Below are positions 56,701 to 64,000 of a stretch of DNA of 64,000 nucleotides, piece by piece. The position numbers and the translations under genes are program-made. The stretch lies in NCBI GenBank assembly GCA_002900995.3, contig CM035313.1, forward strand, positions 3,410,001-3,474,000, given 5' to 3'. The notes below the pieces were generated by a model. It made no database searches and was not told the DNA's origin. It saw only the letters and a list, made by a program, of their open reading frames with translations. Each line of letters begins with the position of its first letter. The stretch's first letter is position 1. Source of the stretch: Ganoderma boninense (Eukaryota; Basidiomycota; Agaricomycetes; Polyporales; Polyporaceae).

Positions 56701-59700
56701 CGCGTAGCTGTAGTTCACCCCTTGCGCGTATTCGGTGATCATTTGCGTGGCCGCCGTTGATTCAGGCACGCAAACCTTGATGTGCCTGTTGAGGTTCCCG
56801 GTCGACTCGTCGTTGAGTGCCCGGTCGACGTGCTTCGAAGGGTGACTGTGGGTCTCGGTCAATAAAGTTTCGTGTACTCAATGAAACTTGAAAGGCCTGA
56901 GAGAACGTACCGAGTGCAAACAAATCGGGACGTGAGAGTTCCGTCCTTCTTGGTCGCGATCACGGGCTTCTGGAAATGAATGTAGACGGGAGACGTCCAC
57001 TTCGCCGCGCGCGCGTCTGCCAAACACCGACGCGATTAGCTACAAGCGACTCCTATGGACGCGCACGACATACCCAGCGACTCCTGGCTCGTAAGGTCCC
57101 CGTATTTCTCCTCGAGGCGAGCAGTCCGCCGTGCAGCGAGGGAGGCACTAGCTGAGGAGGAGCGGCTCACGGTCTTCGTGGCCTCAGGGCCGTCCTCCGG
57201 GGGAGCGTCCGACTTCTCAGTATCTTCCTCAACGGAGGAGATGGGCGCGCTGGCCTGACCCGAGGTGGCCGTACCCTCGCCCGGCTTGGCGCGCTTGTGC
57301 GTAGAGTTGCGAGTGGAGGAACGAGTCGCGCGCGTTGGAGGAGCGTGGTCCTCCTCCTCAGAAGGGGAAGTGTCGTGGCCGCCCTCGTCGCTTTCGCGGC
57401 GATGACGCTTACCAGCGCCATCTGCGACGTCGTTCCGAGGATCCATGGAGGCACGATCGGGGGACGTGAGGTCGAGAGCGCGAGAGCTTGTGAGAGCGAT
57501 TTCGAGGGTGGGGGGAAGAGGTGGACTGACCTTCCCGACACCGAAGGCCACGCCCTTATACGAGCGCAGAGTGAGGGGCAGCTTGTGATGCTTCACGTCG
57601 AGGGGAACCCGCTGTTCAACCTGCACACCCGCGCCGCCTTCGGGCCTCCGTGCTTTCGCGAGGTGGAGGAGGGGCCCATAACGTCCACTTGGAGGTCTTG
57701 CGAGCGAAGTCGCGTGAGCCTGGCAAGCGTGACTGAGCTCAGGACAAGAAATAATCAGCAAAGAACACATGATACTGGTACAACGTGATCGCGACGCACC
57801 TGTGGACAGACCTCTGCCAGTTTGTGACTGAGCAATTACCAACGCCGAGCCTATCACGAGGACGGAAGAGGAGACGAGCGAGAGGGAGACGAAAGTGCGA
57901 TGTCATTATCTCGGGGGATCAGTGGGGCAGCAGGGCAGGTCAGGGTACAGGGACGTAGGAGAGGGCGGAACGACGTGGCATGGATGGGAGGCAGATATAC
58001 CTCGAACGAGCGCCGACGAACCACAGCGCTCATTGTGGTTCGTGGTCACACGGTGAAGGTTCATGTTCTCTCCCGGGTCAGCGCACCTGAACCTTACTGT
58101 GCTCGACCCGCTCTCCAAGCCTCAACATCTCATTCATTGCCTCTCCCTCATTCCCCTCGCCCTCTGTCTCCTCGACCATCAAATTCCCTACGAGCGCCTC
58201 CTACGCAACTCAGCATAGCATTCCGCAGGCACTCGCACAGATCGTTATCTATGTGAGCGCCTCACTGATGTGCTGCGCCCTCTGGAATCCCGCCCACCTC
58301 ATGACCCCCCCGTCGGCCTCCCGTACTTAGAAATCTCGACATTCCAGCCAATCCACCACCGTGTGCTCACTCACCGACTCACTCATCGTCCTCGCTCATG
58401 CCTCATCCTCTCGCCATGAGGCATTCCTTCTCATTTCCTCATCACTCTGCACCTGACTCCTACGCTGTTCGCCTCTCGTTCCAATGCTCCTCCCGCGGTC
58501 CACCCATTCCCCTCCTCTCCTTACACCCAATGTCCTCGAGGCCACGCGCGCGCTCATTACGCCTACCGCCACCCAGAAACAGGGTATATAAGCCCCCGAC
58601 ACCTTGCGCATCATCATACCCGCTCCTCCTCAGCCGCATTATCCGCTCAACGCTACCCTCCGTCTCACGACAATCATTTCCTCGCCAAATGGCCCTCAAC
58701 GCCAACTCCCCGATCACCATGCACGTCTTCCCAGAGCCCTGGGAGAACCGGGTGTTCGGGCCCATCGACCAGGTTACCATTGTCGTCGATGGGCAGGCTA
58801 TCACGGTATCGGTACGTCGATAGCGGGTTTGAAATCATCTCTATAGCTGACCCCCCCCCCCCTCCCCTTGACTCGTCGCAGTTTACGGTCGCGACAGGGA
58901 ATTCAACGTCGACAATGGTCAGCCCGAGTTTTTCCAGCGCTGGATCGAGCGCATTCAAGGCGGCACACTCTCCGGCACCGGCATCACCGAAGAAGAGCGC
59001 GAACTTCTCAAGCACTTCGCGCTCGGCTATCGCGCGTTCTATCTGGGACGCGAAGACATTCCTCCTGACCTGTACTACGAGTTTGTAGGCGAGCTTGTCG
59101 CGGAAACGCTTGCCCTCAGTCAGCCGGAGCCCGCCGGCCATGTGGTCGAGACGGCTGTCGAGTGGCTGCTCGGACATCTACCCGCCGTAAGTCATCTCGC
59201 TTATCTGGTCCAATCCTTCGTCCAACGTGCATCCTGCTAATAATAGCCATTACAGGATGTTTTCGACGAGCCTGGCATAGAGATCCCCCCTGTCACGCCT
59301 TACACTGATGATCGAGACCCGGCCATCGCAGCCACCCTCGCGAATGCCCCCTCGGACTGTAAGTCTCTCGTATATTGCGCCCGCACGCATAGCGATTGAC
59401 TGGACCCCGCAGTTTCGCCTACGGGTGCACTGCTCGACATCTGCTCTTTCCTCGTCCTGGCCCGGACGTCGTATGGTGATCGCGCGCCCCGATCGGCTTA
59501 TCTTGATGACAATCGCCGCCTTTTGAGGATCCCGCGTTCCTCTCTGTCGGTCGAGCGTACGTACCTGTTACTCCCTGTCCCCCCTGCCCCCCAATCCGAC
59601 TCCGACACAGACTCCGGATATGCCTCAGATGATACCATGCCAAGCTTACGATATGTAGGAGACTCGTCTGACGAAGAAGATGGCACGCACTAGATTACTA

Positions 59701-60812
59701 AGCAACAATGTAGCACTGGGTCGCGCCGGCGGGTTGCAAGCTGTTTGTATGCCTGTCATTCACGATGGTGTATCTTTGTGTACTACATTACAACATAACA
59801 ATCGAGTTTTGCAAATGTGCATCAATGTAGGACACTATAAATTGGGCTCTCTCTACTGACAGGTACCTGCGGGTACCCGCGGGTCGATGAAATTTTCCAG
59901 AACTGCGACCTGCACCCGCGAGGCACCCGCTATGCGGGTAACCTGGATCCGTGAGACCCGCACCTGCAGGTCATTATGCGGGTCGGGTTGCGGGTACCCG
60001 CGGGGGTACCCGGACCCGTGTTCAGCCTTAAAGCCTTCTCCTCCTCCCATCGACGATGTCCCAGAGAATTCATCATCCTTCCAGGGAGGTGAAGCGCCAT
60101 GCGCATGCAACCACCTTGAGCAAGACCATGCCCCTACTCCTACGTCAGTGCAACCTCTCGCACATCGGTCATGTCCTGAATGTGACCATAGCATGTTTAC
60201 ACCGGCGAGTACTAACGTCGTTTCTATCGTCTTATATGTGTATTTATATATGTTATATCACAGGCCAATGAACATCAAAATAACCCACAAGGGCTTTGCA
60301 CCTGCGGCTCGGCGTACTTTCTACACCACCGAGTTGATACTACTACTGCAAGCACGCCAACGCCCTCACTCGTCCAGCCGAGGAGTGTCTCAGGCCTGTC
60401 AAGCGGCGGCCGGCCTCATACAGCTCCATCTGCCACTAGCAGTGTTTCGTCCCAGACTGCGCCACCACCGGTCCCCAGCTCATCGGTGATCTCCAACCCT
60501 ACGGCTGCAGCTACTAACCCGGTTTTTTCTTACCACGTTCACCACAATCAAGTGGTCCAACCCTGGGTTCCCCCTCAGTCGTTGCTACCGTCATCATCTC
60601 AGTCTCGGCAGGACGTTGCCACTAGTCGCCACCCTCCTGCCTCCTCCTCTCGTGTTGCTAGTTCCCCTCTTCCACCGACATTTCTTCCACCACCAGCTCA
60701 GCCAGTACGTCGCAGAGGTAATGGAAATGGTGGTGCCTACCGTCGCTCTCGGAGTGTCTCTGCCAGTTTCTCTCCTTCAGGCTCAGCGGATCGTGGAGGG
60801 AGTGCCAGGGAT
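53781..60812 (+). CDS. host gene with C-x-C type zinc clusters, hAT element in its first intron; cut by assembly gap
   Basis: Exon 1 (53781-53840) gives 20 residues, MPDDRLPCRLCGCTDFIEYE. It ends at a GC donor (GAG|GCAAGC). If the hAT element and one copy of its 8-bp target are ignored, a 56-nt intron ending CCAG at 60084 joins exon 1 in frame to GGEAPCACNHLEQDH...HRSCPECDHSMF. A further intron (about 60220-60267) leads to NEHQNNPQGLCTCGSAYFLHHRV and then a long S/P/Q-rich region running into the N gap at 60813. The cysteine/histidine pattern suggests a small zinc-binding domain with a disordered tail. I do not recognise the family. With the element in place the intron is about 6.2 kb, so expression may be lost or reduced. 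Confidence 0.6.
53843..53850. repeat. 8-bp target-site duplication, left
   Basis: AAGCCTTC, repeated exactly at 60031-60038. Eight bases is the usual duplication length for hAT insertions. Confidence 0.9.
54222..57446 (-). CDS. hAT transposase
   Basis: Multi-exon gene starting MDPRNDVADGAGKRH at 57446 and ending at 54222. The N-terminal 130 residues are charged and low-complexity. A histidine-rich segment (HSHPSKHV...NRHIKVC) could be a BED-like zinc finger. Then come RNase H-like core motifs: HICIDGWTSPN and VLGVTCDNASNN, each with the expected acidic residue, followed by RTRWNTVTMVLDRGLELRP. The C-terminal hAT dimerisation domain is clear: LSMPATSMDVERAFSRGRLTVSRLRHSLSEQ. It excises and reinserts the element. 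Two acidic insertions occur in the middle. Exon joins that I checked (for example 54486-54531, MP|ATSMD) keep frame; no stop was found within exons. Confidence 0.85.
57447..58688. promoter_or_regulatory. divergent promoter region inside the hAT element
   Basis: About 1.2 kb between the transposase start (57446, minus) and the accessory gene start (58689, plus). No supported gene inside. It carries the TATA box of the accessory gene near 58585; the sequence after about 58100 is CT-rich. Confidence 0.5.
58585..58590 (+). promoter_or_regulatory. TATA box of hAT accessory gene
   Basis: TATATA within GGGTATATAAGC, about 100 nt upstream of the start at 58689. Confidence 0.6.
58689..59693 (+). CDS. 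second gene of the hAT element, unknown function
   Basis: 271 aa from four exons (58689-58815, 58882-59186, 59256-59358, 59413-59693); the total is in frame. The sequence opens MALNANSPITMHVFPEPWENRVFGPIDQ. It has a helical centre (GRDREFNVDNGQPEFFQRWIERI, EEERELLKHFALGYRAFYLGREDIPPDLYYEFVGELVAETLAL) and ends in an acidic S/D-rich tail (SDSDTDSGYASDD, GDSSDEEDGTH). No known domain was recognised and no catalytic motif is obvious. The donor of intron 1 (GTCGAT) is weak; the better GTACGT nearby would shift into a frame that soon stops. The intron has a 13-nt C run. Being inside the TIRs and divergent from the transposase, it may be an accessory factor for transposition or its control, or a captured host gene. 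Confidence 0.65.
60031..60038. repeat. 8-bp target-site duplication, right
   Basis: AAGCCTTC, identical to 53843-53850. Confidence 0.9.
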
Positions 60813-61288
60813 NNNNNNNNNNNNNNNNNNNNNNNNNNNNNNNNNNNNNNNNNNNNNNNNNNNNNNNNNNNNNNNNNNNNNNNNNNNNNNNNNNNNNNNN
60901 NNNNNNNNNNNNNNNNNNNNNNNNNNNNNNNNNNNNNNNNNNNNNNNNNNNNNNNNNNNNNNNNNNNNNNNNNNNNNNNNNNNNNNNNNNNNNNNNNNNN
61001 NNNNNNNNNNNNNNNNNNNNNNNNNNNNNNNNNNNNNNNNNNNNNNNNNNNNNNNNNNNNNNNNNNNNNNNNNNNNNNNNNNNNNNNNNNNNNNNNNNNN
61101 NNNNNNNNNNNNNNNNNNNNNNNNNNNNNNNNNNNNNNNNNNNNNNNNNNNNNNNNNNNNNNNNNNNNNNNNNNNNNNNNNNNNNNNNNNNNNNNNNNNN
61201 NNNNNNNNNNNNNNNNNNNNNNNNNNNNNNNNNNNNNNNNNNNNNNNNNNNNNNNNNNNNNNNNNNNNNNNNNNNNNNNNNNNNNNNN
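60813..61288. other. assembly gap (N run)
   Basis: 476 undetermined bases; open frames that cross it are artefacts. Confidence 0.99.
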
Positions 61289-62320
61289 AGATCCAAGAAA
61301 TGGTTCAAGAACCACCTCCTGAAGATCAAGCTGTTGTGACAGAATTTGACATCTATATTCATCAGAATTTGCTGTCTGGAAGTGACTACAATTCTCTATA
61401 GCTGTCTGTTTTCTCCTCTTATAAGTTTCCCTATGATAGAGGTGATGGGAGACCAACATGGGGGACAAATATAAATTTCCTTCTTCAAGAACTGCTAAGT
61501 GACACACACCTGCCTGCTTCAATCTCAAAAACTACACATACAAACTCCTGAGTTGTAGAAGCAAAGCCCACTTGTGCCTTAAAAGCTGCCACTGCACAGC
61601 ATGACCTTACACCTGCCTCAAGAATTGTCCAAAAAGCCCTTGGACTAAGAACCATAGACTCCTTAAGGGATGGCACACTCCACACTGCTGAGGACCTTCC
61701 ACTGGATTGAGGACGGTGCACTTGACGCGACCGAGGACGGTGTACTAGATGCGACGGAGGATGGTGGACTGGATCGAGGACGGTGCACTTGACGCAACCG
61801 AGGACGGTGGACTGAGTCGAGGACGGTGCACTCGATGCGACCGAGGATGGTGGACTGGACTAGACAGAGTACCACCTGCTTGACTTGGTGGAGGACAGCA
61901 CACTTAGCTTGATAGAGGAAGGCACACTTAGCCCAGGCAGCATTCCTGACAGGGAAGACATCTGTGATTGGGGGAGCAGTTATGAGATGAGAGAAACACA
62001 GAACTTCTACAACACCACAACGTTTACGTGATCATGAGATCAGAAGTTTATGCAGTGAGTATGTGAGATGCAAGGCAGACAGGCAGAGATCGACGAGGAA
62101 ACGACAGCAAACAACCAAGCGCGAGAACACGAGAGCAAGCGATCAAGTACAAACATGATGAGAACACTGAGGACGGAGAATTTCATGCACAAGGACACTG
62201 AGCATGTGAGGTGCATGCTTTCTAAGGGACCTCTGCCTGTGCGCAGAGAAGAGCATCTATGCCGGTGAAGAGCTTGGTAAGTCATTGTAGAGGGCACATA
62301 CAAAATGACATGCCTTAGCC
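61289..62320. other. lower-GC sequence after the gap
   Basis: Visibly richer in A/T than the rest of the window. A short plus-strand frame runs to a stop at 61399-61401 (EMVQEPPPEDQAVVTEFD...), possibly the end of a gene or transposon polyprotein whose body lies in the gap. The short tandem repeats are listed separately. Nothing else supported. Confidence 0.4.
61700..61870. repeat. degenerate ~20-24-bp tandem repeat
   Basis: About seven imperfect units built on GAGGACGGTGCACT followed by a GATGCGACC or GGATC ending. Two further degenerate pieces follow to about 61935. No coding frame is maintained. Confidence 0.7.
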
Positions 62321-63851
62321 TTAGTCCTGGCCGCCATTGGCTTCTTCGCCATCGTTGCTGTCCTCGTCACTACCATTCCCAGCGTCCTCATCACCACCCT
62401 TCTCACTCTCTGCATCGCCCTTCTCACTGGCGTAGTCCACTTCCTCCAGGTGCCCAGCAGAAAGAGTAGACTGGCGCACCTCTCCACGCAAGGAGTCAAG
62501 CCTCAGGTTAGACAGGGCGTCAGTAACGACGGTGATGATGGCGTCGATGAGCTGCGTCTTGGAGGACTCCTTCATAAGGTGCTCCACCTGTTGCTTGACC
62601 TTTTCCACCTTTTGGTTGGTCTGGCGTGTCTCGGCGATGAGGTTGGAGGAGTCGTTCTCGACACGGATGAGGTGCTCTGACATCGTAGTCAAGAGTTCGG
62701 TGTTGCTGTGCAAAGTGTCCGCTGCGTATAGAGCAGTGCGAACAAAATGTCAGTGCATGTGCGTTGAAATAAGAGGCTATTTAACTTACAAACACGTTCG
62801 GTCAACTTGAGGATCCGACGATTGAAGTCCATGATCTCCGATTTGAGCTCCTTGGAGTCCTGCCGAGCTTGCTGAGCTAGGCGATCCGCTTGCTTGCTGG
62901 CTGCAGCAGCGAGATCGCTAGCCTGCTTGTTGGCCTTGTTTGGAGCATGCGAGCCTGCTCGCCCTGATCGTGAATATCTTCGCTGATGTTCCTCAAGATC
63001 TCGAGAGAATCGTTGCTCTTGATCGAGCCCTTGTCTGAAACTAGAATAAAAAGCCTTTTAAGTCCGAGTGTAAGTGGGCTTTTGTGACTACTCACGGCTA
63101 TCAATGCCCTGGCCCTTGTCGGACACTGCAGCCAAAGAAAATACGTGTCAGTCTCAACATCCAGTGCTCAGAGGCTATCATCGCCACTTACACATTTCGA
63201 TATCCTTCTGAGGTGGAGTACGCTCTCTGTTCTGGAAATACTGGCCTTGCAGATCGACGGGCGGAGTGAAGTGGCCAGGAGCGTTGGTGCCGGCGTTGTA
63301 CGTCTGAGAACCGCTAGGATTGGCGTAAGACTGGGCGATGCTGGGATCGTAGCCGTGGCCGGGCTGGGCGACGCTGGGATCGTAGGACTGACCAGGCTGG
63401 GCGATGCTGGGATCGTAGGACGTGCGCTGCTGGGATCGTAGGATTGACCGGGCTGGGCGACGCTGGATCGTAGGACTGACCGGGCTGGGCGATGCTGGGG
63501 ACTGGCTGGGCTGGGCGACGCTAGGATCGTGACCGGGCTGGGCTGGGCGACGCTGGGATCGTAGGATTGACTGGGCTGGGCGACACTGGGATTGTAGGAT
63601 TGACCGGGCTGGGCGACGCTGGGATCGTAGGACTGACCGGGCTGGGCGATGCTGGGATCGTACGACTGAGCGCCGCGGGGATCGTAACCCGGGGTTCCAC
63701 TGGGTTGGTAGGAAGCTGCGATGGTGGGAGAGTACTGAGCAGCCTGCAAGGCTGGATCGTATGGATTGTTGGAGGAAAGGTGGGGATTGGCAGCCGGGAC
63801 AAAGTCCGGGTCGAAGTGGGAGGAGGAATAGGCGTGGGAATGGTGGCTCAT
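62321..63851 (-). CDS. coiled-coil protein with 11-residue Q/P/Y repeats; frame lesions
   Basis: Four exons (63192-63851, 63096-63125, 62790-63040, 62321-62721). The start at 63851 gives MSHHSHAYSSSHFDPDF. Exon 1 then has about ten copies of an AQPGQSYDPSV unit (33 bp) and ends GHFTPPVDLQGQYFQNRE. Later exons form a long coiled coil (DSLEILRNISEDIHDQGEQA; ANKQASDLAAAASKQADRLAQQARQDSKEL; NSSNLIAETRQTNQKVEKVKQQVEHL-like) and an acidic G/D/E tail. The repeat array changes frame several times, and exon 3 has a one-base slip near 62945; otherwise the frames are protein-like. Either repeat-driven mutation or assembly error is possible. Family not recognised. Confidence 0.55.
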
Positions 63852-64000
63852 GGTGACAAAGGCGGTGGGTGGCTATCACTGTCAGGAGACCGAGAGAGGG
63901 TGGTGCTGGGCAATGCTGTGGGACCCGGCATCGGAAAAGGGGGGGGATCGGCAAGGATTCATACATTCCATGAGATGCCAAAAACAAATACATGCAAATA

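Larger units (their letters stand above)
53851..60030. mobile_element. complete hAT transposon, 6180 bp, with two genes
   Basis: The element starts TAAGGCTGAACACGGGTC at 53851 and ends with the complement at 60030; the ends match for about 17 bases. Both subterminal regions are packed with CGGGTACCCGC-like motifs, likely transposase binding sites. Exact 8-bp duplications flank it. Inside lie a multi-exon transposase on the minus strand (54222-57446) and a second gene on the plus strand (58689-59693), with a shared divergent promoter region between. Perfect flanks and readable genes suggest a recent insertion and a possibly active element. Confidence 0.92.

Noticed and set aside
60486..61528. 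Frames of more than 230 aa across the N run
   Set aside because: Made of undetermined residues; only the part before 60813 that continues the zinc-cluster gene was kept.
63250..63700. CRISPR-like array
   Set aside because: The repeats are directly adjacent coding units without spacers, in a eukaryotic genome.

Overview
The window is nuclear DNA from a basidiomycete fungus, most likely an agaricomycete such as a polypore. Genes are intron-dense (many introns of about 45-80 nt), GC-rich and carried on both strands. Several families here are typical of mushroom-forming fungi: expanded F-box proteins, DUF6533 membrane proteins and small orphan proteins. There is one assembly gap (N run, 60813-61288).

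Layout. (1) 1-9300: three tandem F-box-type genes (the first cut by the window edge), a second kind of F-box-like gene on the minus strand with a decayed paralogue, and a mitochondrial-type J-domain gene. (2) 9844-9934: an intron-containing tRNA-Arg(TCT), followed by a hairpin repeat. (3) 10591-15760: a tandem pair of DUF6533 membrane-protein genes with duplicated upstream DNA. (4) 16386-20224: a 13-exon aspartyl-tRNA synthetase fused to a DUF2156 acyltransferase domain, the architecture of ErdS (ergosteryl-aspartate synthase). (5) 20841-21556: a TIR element flanked by TA. (6) 21992-31800: a small orphan gene, a broken gene, a kinase-like gene, an alpha/beta hydrolase gene, and a frameshifted second copy of the orphan gene. 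(7) 32008-32450: a MITE directly upstream of a 1262-aa gene combining an N-terminal helical domain, an EF-hand and two ZZ-like zinc modules. (8) 37395-42667: a nuclear-type orphan protein and a TBC Rab-GAP. (9) 43095-46200: an inverted, nearly identical copy of the hydrolase region. (10) 46558-51422: the second EF-hand/ZZ gene, on the minus strand. (11) 53851-60030: a complete hAT transposon with TIRs, an 8-bp target duplication, a multi-exon transposase and a second, divergently transcribed gene; it appears to sit inside a GC-AG intron of a host gene. (12) 61289-63851: lower-GC DNA, short tandem repeats, and a coiled-coil gene with an 11-residue repeat region that changes frame.

Themes. Much of the window is duplicated: F-box triplet, DUF6533 pair, hydrolase inverted pair, orphan pair, EF-hand/ZZ pair. 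Mobile elements sit near or within genes. The least explained items are the EF-hand/double-ZZ gene family and the second gene of the hAT element. The best understood unusual enzyme is the ErdS-type fusion. Exon borders were read by eye from splice signals, reading-frame continuity and paralogue comparison.
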